The notes under the pieces were generated by a model. It was not told the origin of the DNA and made no database searches. It was given only the letters and a program-made list of their open reading frames with translations. The translations under genes were made by a program, and so were the position numbers. Below are positions 9,750 through 21,411 of a stretch of DNA of 64,000 nucleotides, piece after piece; position 1 is the stretch's first letter; each line of letters starts with the position of its first letter. Source of the DNA: Tetradesmus obliquus (lineage: Eukaryota; Chlorophyta; Chlorophyceae; Sphaeropleales; Scenedesmaceae); NCBI GenBank assembly GCA_030272155.1, contig CP126197.1:4456001-4520000 (forward strand), given 5' to 3'.

Positions 9750-12700
9750 TTTCTAGGTGGACCGCAGCTGCGCCAGGCCACTGCAATCCCTGTGCTGCAG
9801 GCATATGTATGCAGCAGCCCTTGTGTGTGCTTGTCAATCTGCGCCAGCCGTGCTGGGCCTGCCGCTGCACACGCGCAGCAAGCGCGCAGCCGCATTAACG
9901 CTGCATGCTTGCCTGCTGTCGTGCATGTGGCAGTTTGTCAAGGGATGCGCTGCAGGCTGTGTGAAATGTGCCACGGGTGATGTTTGTTCCACTACTAACC
10001 TGTCTGTCTGGTGCAGCAGATGCGCCAGGCCACTGCCAGCTTGCAGCAACTCTGGTGTGTGGATGTTGCTTTGAAGCATGCCGTGTTGGACCTGCCGCTG
10101 CGCAGCGCGCATGCGCACGCACATGCACAGCGAGCGCGCAGCCGCACTCCCGCTGCATGCTTGTCTGCTGTCATGCATGTGGCAGTATGGTAAGGGCACC
10201 TGCCTGCTGGGCGCTGCAGGCGGCGTGAAGTGTGGCTGCCGCGGGTACTTTCATGTTTTAAGACTAGCCTGCCAGGTGCCGCAGATGCGCCAAGCCACTG
10301 TGAGCACTGCGCTGCCGACAGATGCTTGCAGGAACTCTAGAGTTCAGATCTGGTGTGTGGATGTTGCTTTGAAGCATGCCGTGTTGGACCTGCCGCTGCG
10401 CAGCGCGCATGCGCACGCACATGCACAGCGAGCGCGCAGCCGCACTCCCGCTGCATGCTTGTCTGCTGTCATGCATGTGGCAGTATGGTAAGGGCACCTG
10501 CCTGCTGGGCGCTGCAGGCGGCGTGAAGTGTGGCTGCCGCGGGTGCTTTCATGTTTTAAGACTAGCCTGCCAGGTGCCGCAGATGCGCCAAGCCACTGTG
10601 AGCACTGCGCTGCCGACAGATGCTTGCAGGAACTCTAGAGTTCAGATCTGGTGTGTGGATGTTGCTTTGAAGCATGCCGTGTTGGACCTGCCGCTGCGCA
10701 GCGCGCATGCGCACGCACATGCACAGCGAGCGCGCAGCCGCACTCCCGCTGCATGCTTGTCTGCTGTCATGCATGTGGCAGTATGGTAAGGGCACCTGCC
10801 TGCTGGGCGCTGCAGGCGGCGTGAAGTGTGGCTGCCGCGGGTGCTTTCATGTTTTAAGACTAGCCTGCCAGGTGCCGCAGATGCGCCAAGCCACTGTGAG
10901 CACTGCGCTGCCGACAGATGCTTGCAGGAACTCTAGAGTTCAGATCTGGTGTGTGGATGTTGCTTTGAAGCATGCCGTGTTGGACCTGCCGCTGCGCAGC
11001 GCGCATGCGCACGCACATGCACAGCGAGCGCGCAGCCGCACTCCCGCTGCATGCTTGTCTGCTGTCATGCATGTGGCAGTATGGTAAGGGCACCTGCCTG
11101 CTGGGCGCTGCAGGCGGCGTGAAGTGTGGCTGCCGCGGGTGCTTTCATGTTTTAAGACTAGCCTGCCAGGTGCCGCAGATGCGCCAAGCCACTGTGAGCA
11201 CTGCGCTGCCGACAGATGCTTGCAGGAACTCTAGAGTTCAGATCTGGTGTGTGGATGTTGCTTTGAAGCATGCCGTGTTGGACCTGCCGCTGCGCAGCGC
11301 GCATGCGCACGCACATGCACAGCGAGCGCGCAGCCGCACTCCCGCTGCATGCTTGTCTGCTGTCATGCATGTGGCAGTATGGTAAGGGCACCTGCCTGCT
11401 GGGCGCTGCAGGCGGCGTGAAGTGTGGCTGCCGCGGGTGCTTTCATGTTTTAAGACTAGCCTGCCAGGTGCCGCAGATGCGCCAAGCCACTGTGAGCACT
11501 GCGCTGCCGACAGATGCTTGCAGGAACTCTAGAGTTCAGATCTGGTGTGTGGATGTTGCTTTGAAGCATGCCGTGTTGGACCTGCCGCTGCGCAGCGCGC
11601 ATGCGCACGCACATGCACAGCGAGCGCGCAGCCGCACTCCCGCTGCATGCTTGTCTGCTGTCATGCATGTGGCAGTATGGTAAGGGCACCTGCCTGCTGG
11701 GCGCTGCAGGCGGCGTGAAGTGTGGCTGCCGCGGGTGCTTTCATGTTTTAAGACTAGCCTGCCAGGTGCCGCAGATGCGCCAAGCCACTGTGAGCACTGC
11801 GCTGCCGACAGATGCTTGCAGGAACTCTAGAGTTCAGATCTGGTGTGTGGATGTTGCTTTGAAGCATGCCGTGTTGGACCTGCCGCTGCGCAGCGCGCAT
11901 GCGCACGCACATGCACAGCGAGCGCGCAGCCGCACTCCCGCTGCATGCTTGTCTGCTGTCATGCATGTGGCAGTATGGTAAGGGCACCTGCCTGCTGGGC
12001 GCTGCAGGCGGCGTGAAGTGTGGCTGCCGCGGGTGCTTTCATGTTTTAAGACTAGCCTGCCAGGTGCCGCAGATGCGCCAGGCCACTGTGAGCACTGCGC
12101 TGCCGACAGATGCTTGCAGGAACTCTGGTGTGTGGATGTTGCTTTGAAGCATGCCGAGTTGGGCCTGATGGGCGCGCTTCTATTTCCACATGCACAGAGA
12201 GCGCGCAGCCGTGTGCTGTGACCATGAGTGACCATGACGTGACCAGCTGGTCACTGCAGCTGGTTGCATTGCAGCGTATCAGCAGCGTATCAGCACGACA
12301 TGGTGAGTGTGAGGTCAGAAAGATTACACATTCAATGTGAAAACATTTCAGCATCGCAGTATGACATGTGTCGTTTAATACTCAATAAACAGGCGTGTTT
12401 GCTTTCGCTAAGCAAGCGCAGCAGATGAACAGCAGCGCTGATGCCCTATGCATGTCTGGTGCTGTGCATGCAGCAGGCTGTTGTTATTGTTGTTCATACG
12501 TACACGTTGCGTTGCACTGCTAGCCTAGCTGTGCCGCAGATGCGCGCCCGGCCACTGCGAGCACTGCGCTGCCGGCATATGCTTGCAGCATCCTGCTGGG
12601 TACATGTTGTGTTGTTGCCTCCTGTTGTGCCTGCCGCTGCGCACGCACAGCCGCACTCACGTTGGATGCTTGCCTGCTATTGTGCATGTGGCAATGTCAA

Positions 12701-13830
12701 GGGTACCCGCTTTTGGTGCGCCGCAGCCTGTCAACTGTGGCAGCAGTGGGCGCATGGTTGTAAAAACATGTTTGCAATGCTAGCCTAGCTGTGCCGCAGA
12801 TGCGCACCAGGCCACTGCTAGCACTGCGCTGCAGCAATATGCTTGCGCCAACCCTGCTGGGTGCATGTTGTCTTGATGCCTGCCGTGTTGGGCATGCGCT
12901 GCGCACGCACATGTGTTGTACAGCAAAGCTCACAGCAACAGGGGCGCTGCATGCATGTTTTCTGTCGTGCATGTGGAGATAGAAGCGCGCCCATCTACTG
13001 GTGCGCTGCAAGCAGTTGAGAAACTGGCAGCCGTGGGCGCCTGGTTGTTTGCAATGCTAGCCTAGCTGTGCCGCAGATGCGCCCCAGGCCACTGCAAGCA
13101 CTGCGCTACCGGCATAGGCATGCGCCAACCCTGCTGTGTGCACGTTTTTTGAAGCCTGCGGTGTTGGGCCTGCCCCGCACACGCACAGCAAGCGCACAGC
13201 CGCAGGGGCGCTGCATGCTTGTCTGCTGTCCTGCATGTGGAGATGTGTTGAAGCGCAGCCGTCTGCTGTGTGCTTGTTGTTGATGCCTGTCGTATTGGGC
13301 CTGCCGCTGAGCACGCTCAGCAAGCGCGCAGTCTCTCTGGATGCTTGTCTGCTGTCGTGCATGCCACGGTGATGATCTAACAGGCGCGATCGTTCTAACA
13401 GGTGCGCTGCAGGCGGTTTGAAATGTGGCTACCGCATTGTTGTTTTCACTTGCAGCTTGTCTGATGCCGCAGATGTGCCAGGCCACTGTAGGCAATGCAC
13501 TGGCTGCATATGCTTCAAGCATGCATGCTGCATGCTGCATCTATCGCCCAGCAGCTGGCGCAGTAGGATAAGCTATTATGAGTTGCAGGAAACACATTGC
13601 AGATCGCGACAGCATCAATGCAACATATTGCGTACTCACATCTAGAAGGTAGGCCCCCTCGCCACCGTGGCTGCTGGCATATAAGCTGCAGGTGACGAAC
13701 TGCATAGTGTGAAACGTGGTCGCCGGCGATGCATTCATGTTTTCATTGCTGACTTTAATGTGCCGCAAATGCGCCAGGCCACTGCAAGCACTGTGTTGCC
13801 GTCATATGCATGCAGGGACCGCACAGTTAC
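9750..13830. repeat. Satellite inside the transposon, 298-bp core
   Basis: Seven near-identical copies spaced exactly 298 bp apart start at 10078, 10376, 10674, 10972, 11270, 11568 and 11866. Diverged copies of about 258-300 bp flank them (9757, 10015, 12533, 12791, 13068, 13466 and 13760, each marked by a GCAGATGCGCCAGGCCACTG-like start). Six internal junctions carry a 12-base insert (AGAGTTCAGATC at 10341, 10639 and so on) that is absent from the outer copies. Frames open on both strands shift by one per unit because 298 is not divisible by 3, so the array is probably non-coding. Confidence 0.92.
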
Positions 13831-14139
13831 GACAGCATACAGCTGCTTTGCGTGTGAACAAGGTTGGTCTCCATGGCATCCATCTTGTCACAACGTTCAG
13901 ATGATGCACTAGTGCTGATCAGTCTTCAACACAATGGTGGCTGCACTTCACCGCATCATCGCTATCCTACACCAAACCACCTAGCTAGGTTGGCACCTAA
14001 TACAAACACGTCACGCCAAAACAAATCCACAACACAGGAAACACAGCTCAACACTTGTCACTCAAGATGAATCCAGTCAAACACACAACAACAAAAAAAC
14101 ATGGCCCGGCTGCGCTTGTACAGCGCTGGATACGCTTCT

Positions 14140-17008
14140 TCAGCGCTTGCCACCTGTCTTGAACGTCAAGGGGACAAATGCCCACCATGTCTGGCCGTCT
14201 GCCTGGTACTCCTGCCTGAACAGAGGTGCGTGCAGCTGGTTCAGCATCACAGGGTAGTTGAGGTGTTGGAAGGTCTGCTCCCTTTCACCCTTATCCCTGC
14301 CAAACAGGATCATGCTGTCGCTGCCGCAGATGTCTGCATCCTCAAAAGGCCGCAGGTATGGCAGGAGATCACACAGCGCAAAAAACAGCACACCGCCACG
14401 CACGGACTGCTGCACATCAGGTAACCTCAGCTGCAGGTACCAGGTGACACGCCCCACCCAGGGCCGTGTCTCGGACCCGCTGCTGAAGGGCACCAGCACA
14501 AAGCTGCCGTCCCTGCTGCGCGAGCGAGTGTACGCAGTGCTAGTAGCATAGAAGCCACCCGGCAGCAGCGCCTCCTTGTACGCTGCCACACCAATGTGAT
14601 CCCAGGCACCTAACCACAGATGCTGCTCGGCAACACCACCAACTGCATCCACATTGCACTGCACAGCGTTCTTTGCAGCAGCCTGGACTGCTGCGCACCA
14701 CGCATCGCTGCTAGCTGCCTGGCCGCTGCCCAGCAGCGCGCCGACTGGGTCAAACAAGCTCAGCCGCTCCCGCGCTGTCTGGCCTCTGCGCTCCTGCCAC
14801 GTTTGCACCTCAGGGAACTGAACCCGCCACTGCTGCAGGGCACGCCTGAGCATGTCATCTCCCATCATGGTCTTCTCCGGATCTGCGTGCGTGCGGAGCT
14901 TGACGCGCTGCTTGATGTCGCCGATCAGGCGCTCAACCCACTGCTCAAACTGATCGTAGGTCGAGCCTCGCTGCAGAGCCTGCATCAGCAGCTGGCACGT
15001 CAGGAGGTGGAGGTTGTACGTGCAGGCGGCGCCCTTGGTTTCCTGCAAGCAGACATTGGTCAGGCACACATCAGTAGTGTGACAACAAGGTCAAACATTG
15101 TGTCACAGCAGCTACTAAGTTAGGCATTGCGTTGGCTTGCACCACGACACAAGCGGCTGACAAATGCAAGTCGACAGCTCACATGTTATGAGCCAGTTGC
15201 CCACCCCAAAAACCACCAAAAAACAACTAACACTGCTTGCAGCCACACACCTTCTCCATCAGCCTGGCAAAAGCCAGTAGCTCTTCGTTCGCTTGCACAG
15301 CTGCTGCGATGTACTCTGGGCGTGTTGCGTACTGCACGTGACCCAGGTGGAAGGCAGCAAAGCGCTTGAGGTGGCCAAACGCCTGCTTGGCCAGTTTGTT
15401 GTCCAGGACCTCCGTCACCTGGCCATTCGCGGTGCGCACTGGCCTGAACAGCAGGGGCAAGAAACACTGCAGCTGCCGCGCGCACTCCTCCATCTGCCAA
15501 GATGCGTTGCAGGTGAAGGGGCTGCGGCACTTCCTGTTGAAGTTGGGATGCAGCTGCATGTTGTCAAGGCGGCCGCGCATCACATGCCTGGCATCGTTGG
15601 AGATGCGCAGCGGATTTGCTGCAGCAGTGCCATCCTGGTTGCAGCGCAACATGCAATAGTGAAGCAGAGGACAGCAGCGGCAACAATTGTCAAGCGCATG
15701 CGCATGCCAGGTCGAGCGCAGCACAGTGATGCATTAACCAGTGCATCAGAGCTGTAGGAATACAGAATGGACAGCATATCGACGCTTGCGGCACACATGT
15801 CACGCAGGAAAGGCACAGCAAGCGAACTGCCGCTCACTGTAGAGCGGTGTTGTGGTCTCACCACCTGCATGCTGCGTAAACCCCACGCGCTGCGTGCTAC
15901 TGCATGTTGCGTCACAGCAATAAGCGCTCTGCTCTGCTGACCCTGGCAGACACGTCAGTGCGAATCCTGCAAGACAATTGCACACCGCATAGCCATGCAG
16001 CCGTCACTGGCATGTGTCACCGCGCACCTGCTGCTTTGACTCCTTGGCGAACATCGAGCTGATCAGTCCCTTGAAGATGCCCAGATGGAACGCATGGCTG
16101 AAGGGAACAACAAACAAGCTACTGACCCTGACCCAGTACAGGCGCAGCAGTGGGCTGAACCCCTTGAAGCGGTTGCCGTGCGGTGGTTCAAAGCCGCGCG
16201 CGCGATTGAAAGCAGCAGCTGTTGCTTGCGCCCGCTGTTCAAGGTCCGACAGCAGCCGCCCGTCTTGAGCCCCCATCTGATAGCTGCGGCCCTGGCCAGC
16301 ACCAGCAGGTGTGAGCACTGGCTTGATGTAGCCGCAGAAGCGCACTGTGCCATCACACATGGTGCCAACCAGCTTGCAGAACGCACACGAGAAGTAAGCA
16401 GTGAAGCTCTTGATGCTGTACCTGAGCGCGGCTGCTGCCGGGGAGTCAGCATAGATGCCGCCCAGGACTGCAAAGTGCAGGAAGGCTGCGCCCAAAATGA
16501 TGGCACCTGAGCTGTCTCTGACGGCGGGCGTGACCATGATGCCATGCTCTGCAAGAAAGGCACCGCATGAGACACACGACAGGGCAGCAGTGCACGGCAG
16601 ATCGTGTTGGTTACAAGAGTGGGACAAGGCACACATGGCAGGAATGTGCTGAGGCAGCGGCTTTGCCAACCTCATGGACATGAGGGGATGCAATACGCGG
16701 CATGACACTGTTGATAAGCGGGATCAGCGCACTCAACCTTAATAGCGGTCTGCTGCTGCTGCTGCTGCTGCTGCACAAAAGCTGTCGCTGCACAGACGCT
16801 GCTGGTGCTGGTGCTGCTCAGCTGCTTCTGTTTGTGGGGCTGCTTATCATTACCTGGCGTTGCCGCATCACCAGCTGCTTCTGCCTGTTGCGCAAACAGG
16901 GGTGCGGCTGCTGATGCAGCAGCCGCTGCTGCTGCTGGTGCTGCTGCTTGCTGCTGCTGACCCTGTGAAGCCACTGGCGCTGGTGGGGCAAACGCGCCAT
17001 CCGGCACA

Positions 17009-17039
<31 letters not shown>

Positions 17040-19898
17040 ATGGTGATGATTGCTGCTGCTGACCCTGTGGAGCAGCTGGCGCTGGTGGGACAGATGCGCC
17101 ATCCGCTGCCGCGGCTGCTGCTGGTGCTGCTGCTGCTGCAGTGGCGTCCTGCTGTGCCTGTTCAGCGCGTGGCGGCTGGGCAGGTGCCAGCCTCTCCAAG
17201 CTGCGCACCACCGGCTGCAGGAAGGCGTCCAGCACCGACGGCTCCATGGGGCCCTCAATGCAGAGCACCAGCTTGTGCCACTCTCGCCGCGCAGAGCCAC
17301 CGTTGGGCAGGCTGCCGTACCTGCAGCAGGCAAGAGCAGTGCATGGGCGATGAAATTTAGTGGTCAGCACGTATTGCAAGACAGATGACAATGCAGTTCA
17401 TTACTTGTAAACAGAGCTCTCTGCCAGACGCGCTATTTCAGTGCTCACCGCATGAACATGAAGCCAGTGGAGTGCTGCAGGAAGTTGTACGGTTGAGCAA
17501 AGTCAAAGCCAAGCTCAATGATGCCGTGTTCGCTGCTGCTCAACACGCCTCCCACGGCCTTGTTCAGCCGCCTGAACTCCTCGCTGTCAGCAAATGATCC
17601 GACGTTCACCACCCTGGCCTCAAGGAGGGCCTTCACAAACGCAGGGTCTGCAAACAGCTCCTTGATGCTATCTTCAGGCGCAACAAACCAGAAGCGCTGC
17701 AGAGGCAGCGAACAGATACAAGGGCGGCAGGGGGATGGATTGATATGAGCTTCTCGGCTGCGGCAGCATGCATGGAGTCTATGATGCAGTGTTGATATGC
17801 AACTGCACGTGTTATGCCAGGACAACTGCGCGCATATGCAGCAACCGAGCTTATCACACTTTGGAACCCAAATGCAGGCTGGTGGGGCATGCATGCTTTA
17901 CCAACACGTGTATAAGCCACCAGGGTGGTGGCGCGTCACAATAAAAGTTGCTCAGGTGAAACAATACTTCGTGCCAACGTACCCGCACAGGCACGTCCTT
18001 GCCCAGCACGCTCTTGAAGCGCCGGCCGTTGCACTTAGGGCAGCAGTCGTCCTTGTGCTTGTGCCATTCTGCCTTGGGGGTGGGCTCCCAGCCAGTGCAG
18101 CCAGCCTCACATGAGTGCCACTCGATGGAGCTGATGTCGCGCACGTCCATGATCTGCTTCATAAGGTAGAAGGATGGCGGCAGACGGTTGCCCTGCAAAC
18201 ATGACAAAAGCGAGCGGCAGCAGCATGTGCAACGGCAGGAGCAGATCGAAGACAACAGCACTGAGATGAACAGCATGGCAATTGCCGCCTGGCAAGCTAA
18301 CTGGCATTGCACACCTCGCATTTGAGCTGGATGGCCACATCATCGCTGTTGCTGCCACGCATATGCCAGCCAGAATAGCAAACACATGCGCACTGCTGTT
18401 GCAGCAGACAATGAACCTGGCAGTGAACACTACCCTACAATCTTTGACTCACCGCAGGCAGGAACAGCGTTGCCAGCATGCCCAGCAGCTGTGCGAAGGC
18501 GTTATCATGCACGCAGTTGTCAGCCTTCCAGGCCATGAGCATGAAGACTGCCTGGTGTATGAGCAGCTGCGAAGTTGCATCCCCTGCCTGCCACAGTGGC
18601 TCTGTCAGGTTGGCGCGGAACCAGTCAGCTGTACCCTGTTTGTGCTCAGCGGCATCGCCGTAAGCTGCATCTGCAGCCTCTGCGTACTCTCCCTCATCTT
18701 CCATGCTGACATACTCGCCCTCGTCTTGCACACTCATCTCTATGCCAGCATCGCTGCATGCGTCATCGCTGTCTCCAGGATCATACTGCTGCTGCTCCTG
18801 CTGCTGCTCCTGCTGCTGCTGCTGCAGCAGGAGCTGCTGCACCACCTGCTGCTGCTGCTCCGAAAAGCCCTGACCTGCCAATGCATCAGGCAGGGTAGAG
18901 CCTTCCTGGACGCCATCGGATATCCCTGCTGCTGCTGCTGCTGCTACTGCTGCATCTTGTGCCAGTGCGGCGTCACTGGGTTGCTGCTGGTCAAGCAAAG
19001 CCTGCAGCATGGTTTCCTGCAGGCATCAGACGAACAGTGTTGGTTGCAGTGTGACAGGTCGAAGTAAATGCCGATAGCTTGAGCTACTGGCGGTGAAGCG
19101 GCGATCATTCCCTGGCATGCGGTGCAGACCTGCTCGCAGCTAGTGACGCCATCCTTGCAGGAATGCTGTATGCCGTGATAGGCAGAGCAGAACGATTTGC
19201 AACTTACCCCCCACATCTGCTTGAGGTCGTCCATGGTGTATCCTGCCTGCTGTAAGTGAGGCAGGACGCGTACATTCGCCCAGAAAGCCTCATTTGCAGC
19301 AGCAGCTGCTGCTGCAGCTGCAGTAGCCAGCGATGCAGGAAACACACGTTGCAGCAGTTCTGCTGCAGCAGGCACGCCAGCAGCAGCATCAGCTTCATCC
19401 CACTGGTCCGATGCATCGTGCCACACGTCGTCTTCAGGTGGCGCCACTGGAAACCCCTGCTCCTGTGCATAATCTGTTGAGTCTGCTGTGGGAGACTGCT
19501 GCGACTGCTGGTGCTGCAGCTGGCTGCCCAAGGCCACTGGGCCTCCAGCTGGCGCAGGCTGGTCACTGATTGAAGCATCTGCAGGTATGAAGATGCAGGA
19601 ACCAGTGTGTCAGACGAACTGTACAGAGAAGGAGAACTAATACAGAGCGAAAGCGACACGCACCAGTGTGGCCATGGCCAGCACCATCAGCCACCAGCTG
19701 CAGGCCACCAGGATCAACATCCATGGCCTCAGCTGCATCCTGCCGTGCCTTGAGGGTGCACCTGCTGACTCCATGTTCCCTGTTGAATTTCTTTTTACCG
19801 CCGATGTGCGTGGTATGGCATCTAGGGCAAGTGAGGTAACTGGTGCGAGCTGCTACAGCATTAGCTTGAGCCTGCTTCCATAGATCATCCGCGCCCAT
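14140..19898 (-). CDS. CACTA/EnSpm (Tnp2-type) transposase
   Basis: Ten minus-strand exons: 19898-19664, 19578-19208, 19016-18453, 18192-17983, 17696-17449, 17320-16854, 16548-16021, 15966-15865, 15618-15251 and 15042-14140. Every phase closes, giving 1331 aa. Residues 24-47 hold a Cys/His cluster (CPRC ... H ... C) like a zinc finger. The Tnp2 core starts near 393 with LPPSFYLMKQIMD, then a CEAGC ... CCPKC knuckle. Near 525 is IIELGFDFAQPYNF, where the Asp aligns with the first catalytic Asp of Tnp2-like RNase-H folds. Exon 7 has AYFSCAFCK and the PFSHAFHLGIFKGLI helix, equal to the DPMH...G region of relatives. The C-terminal part (NPLRISNDARHVMRGRL; YNLHLLTCQLL) matches Tnp2/KDZ tails. Ala/Gln-rich spacers lie in exons 3 and 6. 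It should cut and join at the CACTG ends. I could not place the other catalytic acids. Confidence 0.87.
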
Positions 19899-20295
19899 TC
19901 ACAAATGCAGAGCAAATATTCACTTAACGGCAGCAGGAACTGAGGTGATAGTGCGTCTGTGCGCCTCAGTCGACTGGTGTGGCTGTCCTGTCGGCCGCGT
20001 GTATCCGACAAACAACGAGCTTTAAAGGATATCATAGTATGTTGTGCACGATTTTACAAGCTCCAGGAAGGGAGCATTGTCACTGTGAGGGTCAAGGTGA
20101 CCACGGCTGACAACCTGCCGGTTCAGGTCTGAACACGGTCCAGCGCGAACTCTGCCGGGACAAACAATGGTATTTAACCAACAGCTACATCACACACAGC
20201 CTTGCAAGTCGTTCAAGCTACTCGCACTTACACCCATCCACTGCAGGTGCTGTGGATGCCCCCAAAACCCCCCACTGGACAGTCAGGGGACAGTC
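19899..20295. promoter_or_regulatory. Right subterminal region and transposase promoter side
   Basis: This is the upstream region of the minus-strand transposase. Near the end it carries further subterminal motifs (CATCCACTG at about 20235, TGTGGATGC at about 20251 and TGTGGATCAG at the terminus). No clear TATA box was identified. Confidence 0.4.
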
Positions 20296-20319
20296 TGTGG
20301 ATCAGCCTTTGTCACAGTG
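20296..20319 (-). repeat. Right terminal inverted repeat of the CACTA element
   Basis: This is the exact reverse complement of the left end, closing with CACAGTG at 20319. The TCC target duplication follows at 20320-20322. Confidence 0.92.
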
Positions 20320-20730
20320 TCCCCCTTTATAGCTGAACTTTGAGCGCGCGAGGCGCAGGCGTTGGAGAGCGTCGTGGAGCAGTAACAGTCTCTGATTACG
20401 TCGGACCAGGCCAAATATGCTGCCGCGTAAACTATTCAACAATGTGCTTCAGCAAATGTGCAAATTACGACGTCCAGTTCTGCCTCTTCGCCAGGGTGGT
20501 CAATGGCTTCTGGTGTTTTGGGTGGCCCACCCAGTGAGTTTTGACTTTGCCAGAGTTTGAAGGCAGGTGTTTCCCCATAGCACGTCACGAAAAGATACTT
20601 CCCAATGTAATTAAAGGTAATGAAGTGCCTCGTAGGGCTGGGAGGGGTGGTTGGGTGGCCGGATGGCTTCATACCAGGCCACAACATAAATGGTGACAGT
20701 AGCCCAGCACTTGCACCCATGCGTGCATGC
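20320..20730. repeat. ~503-bp tandem repeat, right part
   Basis: This is a direct, diverged copy of 4284-~4670. It starts with the TTATAGCTGAACTTTGAGCG block and ends near GTGCATGCG at about 20727, where similarity to the left copy stops. Because it has the same orientation on both sides of the transposon it can mimic long terminal repeats, but the inverted ends and TCC duplication lie inside it. Confidence 0.72.
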
Positions 20731-21411
20731 GAAATGGCGCGTGCCTCGCACAAAAGCAAGGAAACGATCGTCCGGGATACGGAGTTGAGACTCCCCAATT
20801 TCTGGGTGTGGGGCTGTGCAGTGGTGAAGCGTGCATGCTTTGGTTCAGCCAGTTTTCAGAACTGACAAGTGGGTGCACCTGTTATGACTTGCATACAGTG
20901 AGTTTCGCATCATTGAGGCATTGCCTGCAAGTGCCTGCGCAGCAACTTTGCACAGCATTTCACCGACATTGTTTTAAGCCTCTTCATACCAGCTTTGTGT
21001 CACGGAAAAGCTGCACGTCGCGAGCTGACAAGTCCTCAAGTTTAAAACCTCGACCATTTGTCAGGTTCCGCTGTAGCGGCCTTTGTGGCCTGTTAACAAT
21101 CCCAAATATGCAGGTTAACCCACTTTCCACAAGATTTTAAAATGCGAGCGAGCTGTAGTCGATCCAAGCTCTAACCACCTCTGCAAAGGTGACGAGATGC
21201 TGCGCGACTGGGTGCGCTCGGCCCCGTAAACTTGTACTATTGGATTATCTGTGCAGTAAATGTGTTTTGTGCGCGGTTGACAGTTGGTCACGGCTTGATT
21301 ACTCAGCACACCATTCCAATTTGTGCTGGTTGGCTCAGCGCTGCGAAATGCAAGCTTGAGCTGACTTCAGTAGTTTATACTGATATATTTCGGCGCTGAC
21401 ACGTGCGCACC
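20731..21411. other. Intergenic, nothing recognised
   Basis: This lies upstream of the Gln-rich gene. An AT-rich patch at about 21370-21390 (GTTTATACTGATATATTT) is a weak TATA-like candidate 20-40 bases before its ATG. No gene is seen. Confidence 0.4.

Larger units (their letters stand above)
4779..20319 (-). mobile_element. Complete CACTA/EnSpm DNA transposon, 15,541 bp
   Basis: The outer ends are a perfect 24-bp inverted repeat starting CACTGTGACAAAGGC (4779-4802 and 20296-20319). They are flanked by the 3-bp direct repeat TCC (4776-4778 and 20320-20322), the classic CACTA target-site duplication. Several ATCCAC/GTGGAT motifs crowd just inside both ends. Inside are two genes on the minus strand: a Tnp2-type transposase (14140-19898) and a zinc-finger protein (5337-9020). 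A 298-bp satellite lies between them. Identical ends, an intact target duplication and a transposase in which all ten exon phases close suggest a young and possibly autonomous copy. Two-gene coding and subterminal motifs match the plant TnpA/TnpD organisation. Confidence 0.9.

Noticed and set aside
10078-11981. Repeated 137-codon plus-strand and 77-codon minus-strand frames in the satellite
   Set aside because: They recur once per 298-bp unit on both strands, and the unit length shifts frame by one each time. This is repeat DNA, not genes.
4284-20730. Direct ~400-bp flanking repeats as LTRs of a retroelement
   Set aside because: The true element ends are inverted CACTG repeats with a TCC duplication. 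The interior codes a Tnp2-type transposase, with no capsid or reverse-transcriptase motifs, and the flanks are a split host tandem repeat.
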